Source: Datisca glomerata (taxonomy: Eukaryota > Streptophyta > Magnoliopsida > Cucurbitales > Datiscaceae). Taken from it: DNA of 64,000 nt. The notes beneath the pieces are model-generated. The model was not told the origin of the DNA, ran no database searches, and worked only from the letters and a program-made list of their open reading frames with translations. The DNA lies in assembly GCA_003255025.1 (NCBI GenBank), contig QANY01008720.1, positions 646,605 through 710,604 of the forward strand, given 5' to 3'. Of the stretch, positions 48,315 to 58,463 are shown in pieces. Numbering within the stretch: position 1 is the first letter of the stretch; each line of letters starts with the position of its first letter. The position numbers and the translations under genes are program-made.

Positions 48315-49595
48315 TGTTGGAATATGTCCATAAAGTAGCGTGTAACGACTATTTATTTATATTTAATTATTTCTTAGACATTAGTATTATTGATTTTTTA
48401 TGAATAAATTGAAAGTTTTATTTTAACTTAGAGTGTATTTATAAATTACTCAAGTCCTGGAACTTTCATCAATGAACGAAGAGTGAAGACAGAGGCGTCT
48501 CTAGACGAACTCTTCAGAGAAAGTTCAGAACAATATTCAGAGTCTTATGATCACCTGGGAAATTGAATTCGATTACGACTCTTAGGTTGAACCAATGGAT
48601 TCTAGTCATGGCGCATGGGAGTGGAGACTCAAACGGTTACCCTAAGCATGTTATGAACATGTTGAATATACCGGTAATAAATTAGTTTAGAGCCTAAAAC
48701 CCTTTACCTAACTATAAATCTAATTGTTACACCTTAATGATATTTTTATAATTACCTTAATCCTGAGATGAATACGTAGCTTGACTTAGTTAGTCGCAAT
48801 CTTTAATATGTCAAATGAGTGAGTCGAATTGACAGACAATACTTCGACTGTTGGAATTGTAATTCAATTAAGTTGGAGGTACGTGATTCACATATATAAA
48901 AATTCGTGGTTGGATTGTGAAAATAACAATTTCGCCTTATACTTTATTGAAGGGTGTATGAATAAACTAACCTGGCCATGTGTTCAATAAATTGAGTCAT
49001 TGATTAAGACTTGTGAATTGTACGAGACAATTCACTATTATGTCTTTCTTGTTCACAGTCAATAAATGAGTTAAGAAAATAATAACAAGAGGTGTAAAAC
49101 GCTAATTTTACATTCTTCTCTTGTTACTGATATTCACGATGGATATTATGTTAAAATATTATATGGACCGTGAAAATAAAAAGGGTTTATTTACACTAAC
49201 AAGAAAGTAGCGCGCATGAATCGAGAATTGATTTGGCATTGAACCTATAGTGGAGTCGTACGATATTAAGACTAAATAGGTCAAGAATTTTTAGAGATAA
49301 ATTCACTGGGTATCGAATCCTTAGCTTTGTTCATATGGGTCCATCCGATCTCAGAAATAGCTCATGAGAACAGGAATAGAGAAAAGAAGTAAATTAGATC
49401 AAAATGTGTTTTGTTGGCAATGCAATATTTCCTACACCTATATGCAATGGGTGATGTCACTTAATTAATTAAGTATGATTATTTGTATTGAAATTAATTA
49501 ATTTATTATTTTTTAATTGTAAATAAAAATAAATTAATTAATTAATTTATAAGGATCAATTAAATCTACCAATTGGATTGATAAATTTTGATACT
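48315..49595 (+). repeat. 3' LTR of Copia 2
   Basis: Starts TGTTGGAATATGTCCATAAA, directly after the polypurine tract. It matches the 5' LTR over its full length and ends near TTTTGATACT. Confidence 0.85.
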
Positions 49596-50600
49596 TTAAA
49601 AGCTTTCTCCTTCACCATTCAAAGCTATTTCCTTCACCTTTGAAAGCTATCTCCTTTGGAAGCTCAACTCCATAGCTTCACCAAACTCAGTCAAGGCCAC
49701 GCGATTTTCACCCCCAATCTCCAGACTCTCTTTCTTCGTCGTTCAGGCTCTTTCTGCGTTTGTCATCCTTGCTCTCTCTCCGTCATGGCTCTCTTTTTGT
49801 GTTTGTCGTCGGTTCTCTCTCTCCATTGTTGCCTATCTGTCTTCCTCATTGATGATCTCTCTATCGTCAATGCTCTCTATCAGTTATCGGTGCTCTCTCG
49901 GTCATCGGTGATCTCTCTCGCGATTTAGGTTTTTGGTTTAGTAAGTTCACGAATCCCTCAACTTCAACGATACCCAGGTATAATCGAGCTCTCTCTCACT
50001 GCTCTATATCATTTTTCTTCCTCCTGTTTGAGAAGTTTCTGTATTTAAATTTTTTTAAATTTCTTCCACTTGTTGCAATTTGAATGTTTCACGATTTAGG
50101 GTTTCATTCTGTTTTGATTGACAAACAAGAATTGAAGCTAGTTTATGCATTTTAATGAGTATAAATATTATATTTTGCTGTGAGAACATATTTTTATCCA
50201 TGAAATTTATGCTATTGAGGTAAGAGATGTATTTGTATGTATGAAATTTTTGAAATTTCTACTGTGAGAACGTATTTTTATCCATGAAATTTATGCTCTT
50301 GAGGTAGGAGAGGATTATATGAATTTCATTGCTGATATTTTTAAGCATTCTACAATGAAGGAGGCGTTTTATATTGGCAGCTTGTCTAGAACATCTTTTG
50401 TATTATGCTCTTGAGGTAGGAGAGGATTATATGAATTTCATTACTGATATATTTAAGTACTCTACAATGAAAGGAGTTTTATATTTGTAGTTTGTCTGGA
50501 ACATCTTTTTGGTATCTTGTGCCTTTCAACTTATTGGTTGGGCTGGACATTATTGTCATGGCTTGTATTATAGTTGAAAAATTCTATGTGAGTGTTGTGA
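49596..50600 (+). repeat. Segment shared in inverted form with the Alfin upstream region, with internal duplications
   Basis: 49596-49815 is an inverted match of about 57935-58140 (AAAGCTATCTCC, CTCAACTCCATAG, TTTTCACCCCCAATCTCCAG). The rest (49960-50600) contains a tandem pair of about 120 bp, each with ATGCTCTTGAGGTAGGAGAG (at about 50259 and 50406). The segment around 50570-50620 recurs inverted in the right Gypsy LTR (55678-55740). It is probably a fragment of a mobile element that also inserted near 57-58 kb. Reading frames here show no protein resemblance. Confidence 0.65.
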
Positions 50601-50764
50601 GCTCAATAGGCTGAACATATTACACTCCATGGCATGCACCCTAAGGGTTATTCTTTCCATCTAGAGTTGCATTTTCAGAAACTAAGCCGTAGCTGGGAGC
50701 CGAAGGTTTCGATGCGTTGGTTGTTGACTCTTTCTTGTAACTCACTGTTTGAGTCTTTTTTGTC

Positions 50765-52500
50765 TATCCAAGTCACGTAGTGATTCGATTGTTTGAGTCA
50801 CCCGATTGTTATAAATTTATAGTGATTTTGTGTCGTAGCTTGGTACAACGAGTGTCTTTGAGCCAGCCTTGATGAATATCGAGCAGTTCTTCTTTTAGAG
50901 AACAAATTTTTGAGCATCTATAGAGTGATACGCCCATCATCGTGTCAAAGGTTTCGCAATATTCTAGTGTTATGGAAGATGTTTAGCTTCTATGCCCCCA
51001 AGGTATCGACCAAACATATTCCATCGAGTAGTAAGTTTGTATTTAGTCTTGTTGTTGACATCCTTAATTTGAAATACAATGCTCACTCTGTTGAGCTCAT
51101 CGTCGCATTTTTGTGTGATGACATGACTGTGGGTGTAAGCCGTCAATGCTCACGCTTTCTAGCGGTAGGTTTTGTAGCCTTCATTTCCTTATTTATTCAA
51201 ACTACGTTTGACGAATCCTTGATGGAGAGATCCTTTGGAGTCATCTTCAGTAGAGTACCAAGATCCTTTGAGGTTTGTGATATTTTGTCTAGTCTTGGTA
51301 CCATAGTCATCTGTGTGGCTTGGGGTGCCATTTTCATAATTGTGATTATGGGTACCATTGTTATCTAGATAACTTTAGGTACCTTATCTATCTGTGTGAC
51401 GTAGAGTATTATAGTCATCTGGGTGACTTTAGGTACCTTAGTCATATGTGTGACTTAGGGTATTATAGTCATTTGTGTGACTTCGAGTCCCATGGTCATC
51501 TAGGTGATGTTGGGTGCTATTGTCATCTGCGTGACTTCCATAGTCATCTATAAGAGTTTAGATCTCATATTCATTAGTATGACGACCAAAGTCATCTATG
51601 TGACTTCAGATCTCATAGTCTTCTAAGTGACACTCGTAGTCATCTAGTGGCATGGGATCTCCTAGTCATCTGCGTGACTTCGGATCTCATAATCATCTAA
51701 GTGATGGCCATAGTCATTAACGTGAGTTCAGTTACCATGAAATTTATCATGGTCCTTTTGTCCTATGCACGATCTTTTCTTTTAGTCATCTTAGGTGAGT
51801 AAGAGGCCTCAGTGACCGTGGCATTTATTGAGGTCTCTCATCTGAGCATCTCGTGTGCTTGGGTGTCATGAGATTCTACTGTGGTCCTTTTACCCTATAC
51901 ATGGTCTTTTCTCATAGTCATCTAAGGTGAGTAGGAGGCTTCGGAGGCTGTGCCCTTTATCGAGGTATTTCATCTGAGTATCTCTTGTGCTCGGTGCCAC
52001 GAGATTCTACCGTGGTCCTTTTGCCCTATGTAGGGTCCTTTTCTCCTAGTCATCTTAGGTGAGTAGGAGTCCTCATTTAGCCATGATCTTGGGTGAAGTC
52101 TTTCATATGAGGGTTCCATGACCTTGGGCACCATGAAATATTATCGTGGTCGTTTTGCCCTATACAAAGTTTTTCTACGAATCATCTTAAGTGATAAGGA
52201 GGCCTCACCTAGCCGTGACCATGGGTGAGATCTTCCATCTGATGGTTCGATGACCTCGGACGCCCTATACAAGGTCTTTATCCAAATCATCTCAAGTGAT
52301 AAGGATGCCTCATCTAGCCATGGTCTTAGATGAGGTCTTCTATCCGAGGGTTCCATGACCTCAGGCGCCATAAAATGTTATCGTGATCTTTTTGCCCTAC
52401 GCAAGGTTGTTTCTTCTAGTCATCTAAGGTGAGTAGGAGGTCTCGGTGGCCATGGATTTTATCGAGGTCTTTCATCCGAACATCTCGTGTACTCGGGTGG
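50765..52500. repeat. Gypsy-related unit C
   Basis: Third copy of the A/B repeat, starting CACGTAGTGATTCGATTGTT. It runs directly into the Gypsy integrase remnant on its right, which shows that A, B and C derive from the region between integrase and the 3' LTR of this Gypsy family. It contains the same GTCATCTGNGTGACTT minisatellite (51305-51720) and the GAGGTCTTTCAT/CGTGGTCCTTTTGCCC larger units. Confidence 0.85.
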
Positions 52501-53770
52501 TCCTTTCTTGGTCTTGGTGAATATGTCCCTGGTCTGATGATTAGTGCAATGACGTAAGGGACTTCCCAATTTATTCCGAGCTTACCCTCTCTATTCTCTT
52601 GGGTATTTTGATATACGTCCTGGAGGACGTGGTCCCTTACTGCGAATCTGCGGATGTTAGCATCTTTATTGAAGTATAGGGATGCTTTATGAGCATAAAC
52701 CTTAAATCTTATCAGTGTCAATTCCATTTTACCCTCCAACGCATCTAGTGCTTGAGTAATTTTTTTCATTATTGTCTTCTTCTGTGAGTTGTGCCCTGAA
52801 ATGTAACTAATGTGGGATTCATCCATGCTATTAATACTTGCCACTGATCAATCTACGACCGGTTCTGAAAGGAACCCGATAAAGATAGTTCTCCTGATAT
52901 CTATCAACGGCCCAGGCTAGAGTTGCCAAAACATCTGCATGACTGTTCTCTGCTTGGGGTAGCCAATTTTAGAACTTTGCTATGATATGCCCCCATCCTT
53001 GTGTACAGCCTAGAAATCTTTGTTGATCTAATTAACTATCAACTGAGAGTTACTGAATAAGCTCAGATGCTCTGCCCCCAAATCCTTAGCTAGCCTCATA
53101 CATATGAGTGAAGCTTCATACTCGACTTCATTGTTCGATGTCCTTAATGTGAAGCGTATTACCCTTTCGGTTATGGCCTCCTCTGGAGTTTTGAGTGTCA
53201 GTCTAGCTTCACATCTACGTGCATTTACTGAGCCATCCACGTAGAGTGGCCGTTCCATGTCTGAGGGTACCTTCCTCGTGCCTCTATCCATCTTGTCATA
53301 TTCCGTGACATCTTTACCACAAAGTCAACGAGTACTTAAGCCTTGATTGCTGTTCGAGGTTCGTATCTGATGTCGAACTAACCAACTCAACAACCCACTT
53401 CATCAGTCTACTAGATATCTCTTATTTATGCAAAATGATATGAGTGGACGCATGAGTAACTAGTTGTACTTAGAGAAGTCATCCATGACTGAACATCTCG
53501 TGCCCCGCTGTAGCATCCATCAACTAATCTATTTTTAAAAAGGGGAAGTTGTCCTTCAGACACGCTTTGTTCATGTCAGTGAAGTCTATTCAGACCCTCC
53601 ATTTTTCATTCTTCTTCTTTATGACCACCATGTTGGATAGCCAGTCAGGATAATGGATATCTCGGGTCTTGATAATTATGTTTGTTATCTCGTGGAAGCA
53701 TTTTTTCCATTTTGATTGCACTTATATATTCCTAGGGGATTTGAGTCGTACTTTTATTTCTAGTTTCTTA
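52416..53770 (-). pseudogene. Gypsy pol remnant (RT, RNase H, integrase C-terminus)
   Basis: On the - strand. An RT part at about 53690-53460 (IHYPDWLSNMVVIKKKNGKW, FTDMNKACLKDNFP, DATAGHEMFS) is followed by RNase H at about 53360-53028 (YVDGSVNARRCEARL, TSNNEVEYEASLICMRLAKD, LFSNSQLIVNQ). The integrase C-terminus is at 52730-52560 (RFAVRDHVLQDVYQNTQENR, GKLGINWEVPY). The central integrase core and most of RT, including the YxDD box, are missing, and stops are frequent. The domain order identifies Ty3/Gypsy. Confidence 0.85.
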
Positions 53771-53849
53771 TCCCCTACCGAGTGGGCACAAGCGATCTAT
53801 AGATTTTGTGCTGAGGTGTCGTGGTGATATAATTAGAAGATTTTGGGAC

Positions 53850-55362
53850 TCTCTATTATGTTCAAGGATTTCATCACCTATAATGGGCTCATGCTTAATA
53901 TCATACTAAATTAAAGTGCTTTAAAAAATATTCTTTAAAAGAATAATAAAAATGAGCATGAAAAATAGATAACATATTTCAAAATCTTAATGGAAATCAT
54001 CGATGTAACTCTCGACTTTGAGAGTATAAAAAATCAGGATAATAATGAACCGAACTATGTTGTCCGCATCAGAATCTTGAAACTTGCTCTTGTCTGAGAT
54101 GCTAAATAATATTGATGAAAATAATTACATTATTCTCCAGACATTAAGTGCACATCAAATAGTGGAAATTAATCAAGGAGAATTTTTGTAAATTAAATAA
54201 AAGAAATAAACAACGCGCAAATAAATCTTCCTTAAATGTCGTATTGATATTGTGCGTTTACCCTGCTATTTTCTGTTCATTCAGAACTTGGGAAATATTG
54301 GCTTTAAGGAGCTGATGTGAGCCCTCTGCAAAAGGCATAAGTGTAGGGTCTTTGAAGGGGCATTTGAAGTATTGAGACATGTACAGAGGAAAGGGCCAGG
54401 TGTACAGAGGAAAGGGCCAGGCGCTTGGCTTGTGCAACTTGGGCCATATGAGGAGCTAAGGCCTGCGCATATAACCTTGGACTCGCGGGTCACGCGCGGT
54501 CAAACCCGGGCCCGGGTGATGCGAGGGTCGAGCTCATACTCCGTGGGCTGCATTAGGCGAAGGTCTGGGACTTATTCTGTGGGTTCATAGGCCACTAGCC
54601 ACCTCTCTATTGGGCTCATTCCATGGACTGCGGGTCACATACAAGGTAGGTCCACCCGACATCCTGGAATCGGGTGACTAAAAATAGTTTGAATCTCCGA
54701 AAATCTCTGCATGAACATCTCTATGGTGTGTTGGAGTCTGAAAACTTTTCATTTAATGTAGATATGAGATTCCATATTCGGCAACCGAGGAGATCTTTTT
54801 CCGTTGTTCTTCATGGCGGTTTTGAGCTTGAAAATCCTTCATTTTGCGTAGATCTGAAGTGAAAAATTTAGGTTTCCTTCATTGTATTTTTGAGTTACGC
54901 GTTCGGTAATGGAGGAGATTCTTTCTTCTCAGCTATCACTACGGTTCTTGGCGTCGCCAAGGCCTGACGCCGTTGTAGGCGAAGCCTGTGTTCAGCAACA
55001 GACTGCGCGACTGGAGTTGACAATGGTGGCATCTTCGTGGCGGTTCGAGGCTTTTTGATGAGTTCTTTCGACGATGGTGGTAGCTTCACGGCGGCTTGAG
55101 ACTTCAAGCGACAACATCGTTGCTCAACAACAATGATGATGCTCGACGATGGGCTGTCAACGTGCGACGATGAAGTCGGCAGTGGTTCTTCGGGGTAGTA
55201 ATGATGATACGCCGATCCAAGCATTCATCTCCTTCATGATTCTTTAACCCGTCTTGGATCGTTTCACCGTTTTTGTGACGATTTGTGGCGGTGGATCATT
55301 TTTGTACGATTAAGTTTGAAAATGGGAAATCTATATGAGCTCATAGACGACTGTCAAGTTTT
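53850..55362. other. Gypsy 5' interior without recognisable gag; small tandem repeat
   Basis: No gag or protease was recognised. A 21-bp unit (TGTACAGAGGAAAGGGCCAG + G) is present twice at 54380-54421. A GC-rich patch covers 54420-54660. The 110-codon minus-strand frame near 54895-55224 has low-complexity Ser/Pro/Ala composition and no family resemblance, so it is not called as a gene. Confidence 0.45.
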
Positions 55363-56203
55363 GATGTAAAAAATATGTCAGTATCGACTGTTAAAAGGAT
55401 CGTCGCATATTGTTCGGTGATTCGTCCACAAGTTTGTAAAAATAAAAAATGATCATGAAAACAGTAGTCAAGCACCCCCACCGATGGGTGCCACACCTAC
55501 TACACTCTGACGATCAAGTCAGTAAAGTGTTTATAGAATATTATTGGCAGTGTGAAAAATTACTTAATTATCATTTAATAAGGATCATCATATATTTATG
55601 AACAGTGGTATTTTCTCTATGAATATTTTCATTTCTTATCAAAATAAGTAGGATCATCACTATTCAACTATAATACAAACCTAATGAGCTCACAACACTC
55701 ACATAGAACTATTCAACTATAATACAAGCCATTTAATATGTTCAGTCAAACGTCCTGGTTCATTGTATCTTTCTTATTATTCTGATAAGGAATGAAAATA
55801 TTCATGGAGAATATACCCCTAATCAGGATATTTTAGTTATCCTTTTTAACAACTATTGAGATTACATTATAGATTTGTTGTGTACCTATCGCATCAGTGT
55901 ATGACCGATTATCCTATTTTTATTTTGTCGGTAGAATGATCTCGACTATCTCAAGTAGCCGCGATCCTAGATATGAGAGGATCTCGGTCATCCATGTGAC
56001 CTCAAAGTGTAAGTGTAGGTGAGGTCGTGTCCATCGCCTCGGTCATGTAGAGTGCTTTGGTCATCATGGTGACCTTGGTCAAGGGAGAGTCTTCGATTTA
56101 GACTTAACGTGGGCCCTCCCTTTGAATGTGAATATTGAGTTTTACTCAGCTATATTATTGACTGGGTATTAACCTAGGTGTTTCTCCCTCCCTCCCTGTA
56201 AAA
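55363..56203 (-). repeat. 5' LTR of the Gypsy element, with an insert
   Basis: Matches 38318-38905. About 250 extra bases at about 55470-55740 include two copies of CTATTCAACTATAATACAA and an inverted match to 50565-50620. The insert therefore derives from the same repeat as the 49.6-50.6 kb segment. Confidence 0.78.
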
Positions 56204-56339
56204 ATATCATATTATAAAAACTCTAATAAATATCAGTCAAGTAGAAAAAAGGTCTATTGTTTAATCTTTTTGCCTAGGGTACAAAATTAGGTTGAGCCGG
56301 CCCTCAATGACACTACTCAATTTTTTCCATTACGGCAAT

Positions 56340-56399
56340 GCTCATAGGGATTACCATAATATATCGTTATTATATATATATNATATATATATATATATT
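56340..56399. repeat. TA microsatellite with one undetermined base
   Basis: A short run of TA units containing a single N at 56382, the only ambiguous base noticed in the window. Confidence 0.9.
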
Positions 56400-56492
56400 G
56401 TTAATCATAACAGTGTTAAACATGAGTTTAATACATTGGTGGACGTTCATAATTAAGTTTCCACGACTTAAAGTCAACCTTTTGTGTCAAGT

Positions 56493-56710
56493 CAACTGTT
56501 AAGACATTAACCGATTTTTCACAAATAAATTAAACTGTATTCGTTTGGAGGTTGGTTATGCAGATTCTGATTCAGGGCCCTACTAATTCCAAATACCCCC
56601 CTAAAGCTCTTTGGAATCCCCAGTCTTCTTCTGTGACTGTGACTACGGTCATACTATCCGACTCGGAAAGCAATGGAATACAGAGGTGGAGGAAACAGAG
56701 CACCATCCAG
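56493..56710 (+). pseudogene. Duplicated promoter and first exon of the Alfin-like gene
   Basis: Matches about 58313-58502, including AAACTGTATTCGTTTGG, CCTAAAGCTCTTTGGAAT, CAGTCTTCTTCTGTGACTG and the start codon region. The copy's ATG is at 56673 and encodes [12 protein letters not shown], against [12 protein letters not shown] in the gene. Homology stops exactly after CCATCCAG. The next bases, GTATAT, make a donor-like site. The copied frame then runs to a stop after 16 further codons, so alone it makes no PHD protein. Confidence 0.85.
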
Positions 56711-58312
56711 GTATATGATTTGTGGAGTATTTATATGTTGTTTATGTAGTTTATGAGCTATTTACATGCTGTTAATGTCGTTTATGAACTATTTAAATGT
56801 TGTGTATGAACTACTTACAGCATGTATGATAATTTTGCACATTATGGTTACGTTCTGGAATCTTTTTCAGGTATGAGAATTTTGCTACTGTCTTGCTACT
56901 GGAATTCGGCATTTTGTGGGGACTGTTTTGCTATTGAATTGGGACTATTTTGCTATCGTTTTGTTACTATTTTTACATTTTTATGGGAATTGTTTTGCTG
57001 CTGAATTGGGACTGTTTTGTGCATTTTTGTAGGGAGTTGAGACTATTTTTTTTTTTTTTGCTAAATCAGTTTGGTTCTTATATATAGTCAAGAAACCCTA
57101 CTTAAGATGTACAACAATTATCTCATAATTCCAACACACGGAGGAGAGGAAGATGAATGAGATGATCCATTTAGAATATTTTTTTTGTGATCTATATTTT
57201 GAAGCATATGATATGGTAGATGAAAATGACGTGTTATGAAAATTGTTTTGTAGTAGATGAAAATGATGAAATAGAATATGATATGAAAATTGTTTTATAG
57301 TAGATGGCTAGTGGATATGACAATTATCCAATTATTTTGTTGATAAATATTGTAATTATTTGTTGAATGATATGATATAACAGTTAAATAACAACTATGT
57401 TATACATCCATTGAAAATAGCATATAATAACAGGTTAATACATTACCATGAGAAATGTTCTTACAGTTAGAAAAATCAATATTTCTCTATTGATCAAAAG
57501 ATCTACTTATGATTTAAATAACTTTATACATAAAAAATATTAAAATAACACACAAAATTCTGATACATGAAATTAAATTAAATTGATTCTTTTTAAGTTT
57601 AGCAATTTGGGCATCAAGCCTAGCATTATGAGAAAGAAGATTGCATAGTTCTCATTCAATTGTTTGACTTCCTCTCTTCAATCTTCATAATCCCTATATT
57701 TTTTACTGAAATATCATACCATTCAAAATAACAACAATCGAACCCTTCCTGCTATTGAGCACAACCAAAAAATCGTCTACCTGGATTTTCATGTCTCATA
57801 GATGTCCTTAATGGAGCTCTCAAACCGCAATAACAAAGTCTTCTTAACCCTCTAGAAACAGAAGCACTGCTTGATGAAGTCATTTTTTCGTAAAAGAAAA
57901 ACTATAAAAATTTGATAGAAAATCAATTAGAAGAGAGAGAACCGACGACAAACACAAAGAGAGAGCCGTGACGGAGAAAGAGCAAGGATGACAAACGCAG
58001 AGACTGAACGATGAAGAAAGAGAGTCTGGAGATTGGGGGTGAAAATCGCATGGCCTTGACTGAGTTTGGTGAATCTATGGAGTTGAGCTTTCGAAGGAGA
58101 TAGCTTTCGAAGGAGAAGGAAAAAGCTTTTGGAAGAAGTTTTCTAAGAAAGAGACAAAGTGGTAACCTGCAACTTATTCAACAGGTAATATCATTTTTCT
58201 ATTCTATTTTAATTTATCAGTTGGACGTCTCCTTACCTCATCTAATGGCTAGGAAGACTCTCATCATCAATACCGAAAAACAATTTGCCAACACTGGAGA
58301 GCTTCCCTAAAC
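56711..58312. mobile_element. 1.6 kb segment between the two Alfin first exons
   Basis: Contains tandem repeats of about 36 bp (GTTTATGANCTATTTACATG-like, 56735-56820), repeats around TTTTGCTATTGAATTGGGAC (56880-57040), a broken GRF zinc-finger gene on - (57883-57680), and a 5'-leader-like stretch (57935-58140) that has an inverted copy at 49596-49815. This is probably inserted mobile DNA. Terminal repeats were not identified, and the flanking duplication of about 190-220 bp is too long for a normal target duplication. Confidence 0.55.
57680..57883 (-). pseudogene. GRF-type zinc-finger gene fragment
   Basis: On the - strand from ATG at 57883. It starts MTSSSSASVSRGLRRL, then CYCGLRAPLRTS, then NPGRRFFGC, then an in-frame TAG at 57754-57752, and continues DCCYFEWYD. 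The CxCG ... NxGRxFxxC ... CxxFxW pattern is the GRF zinc finger, common in plant element-borne or captured genes. The stop inside the finger and the lack of any following domain make it non-functional. The Ser-rich start and the CT-rich leader upstream (up to 58140) look like a real former first exon. Confidence 0.75.
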
Positions 58313-58463
58313 TCTTGACATTTTAATTGATTTTCATAAATAAATATAACTGTATTCGTTTGGCGGTTAGGTCCGTACTTAATTCAAAATCCGCCTAAAG
58401 CTCTTTGGAATACCAGTCTTCTTCTGTGACTGACTACGGTCCTACTATCCGACTTGGAGAGCA

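Larger units (their letters stand above)
39151..49597 (+). mobile_element. Copia LTR retrotransposon 2
   Basis: LTRs at 39151-40420 and 48315 to about 49595 both start TGTTG and share long stretches (for example CAGACATTAGTATTATTGA). The interior carries gag, integrase, RT and RNase H on + (44493-48237) and a polypurine tract AGTCCAAGTGGGAGAT just before the 3' LTR. AAAAG occurs directly before the 5' LTR (39146-39150) and two bases after the 3' LTR (49598-49602), a possible 5-bp target duplication. Between the 5' LTR and the leader there is a 2.7 kb block of Gypsy-derived repeats (40445-43130). It sits inside the Gypsy element. Confidence 0.88.
38318..56203 (-). mobile_element. Old Gypsy LTR retrotransposon, nest host
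   Basis: LTRs are at 38318-38905 and 55363-56203. Both start TGATG(C/T)(G/A)(G/A)AAAATATGTCAG and share TTGTTGTGTACCTATC and GGTCATCATGGTGACCTTGG. The pol remnants between them (53770-52416) run on the - strand in the Gypsy order RT, RNase H, integrase, so the right LTR is the 5' one. Gag and protease are not recognisable. The interior was later filled by a Copia element, a short unrelated segment and several repeats. Confidence 0.8.
37427..56302. mobile_element. Possible ends of an old hAT-like element around the retrotransposon nest
   Basis: Left: GCGCCGGCTTGAAGGCAATG followed by TTTAGGGCCTCAAGCTC. Right: TTGCCTAGGGTACAAAATTA then GTTGAGCCGGCCCTC (56272-56302). These resemble the inverted, GGCCGGC-containing ends of a family of plant hAT elements with a TTF/ZMYM-type protein. 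The whole Gypsy/Copia nest would then be inserted in it. No transposase or clear target duplication was found, so this is a weak call. Confidence 0.25.

Noticed and set aside
39146..49602. AAAAG as a proven target duplication of Copia 2
   Set aside because: The right copy starts two bases after the inferred LTR end and the 5-mer is common in this AT-rich sequence, so it is only noted as possible.
49656..49928. Ninety-codon frame at the end of Copia 2
   Set aside because: CT-rich leader-like sequence with an inverted copy near 58 kb. No protein family resemblance, so it is not a gene.
50910..51368. 152-codon frame in unit C (and the similar frames in A and B)
   Set aside because: The frame is shared only because the three blocks are copies. 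It shows no domain and lies opposite the Gypsy orientation, so repeat sequence is the better reading.
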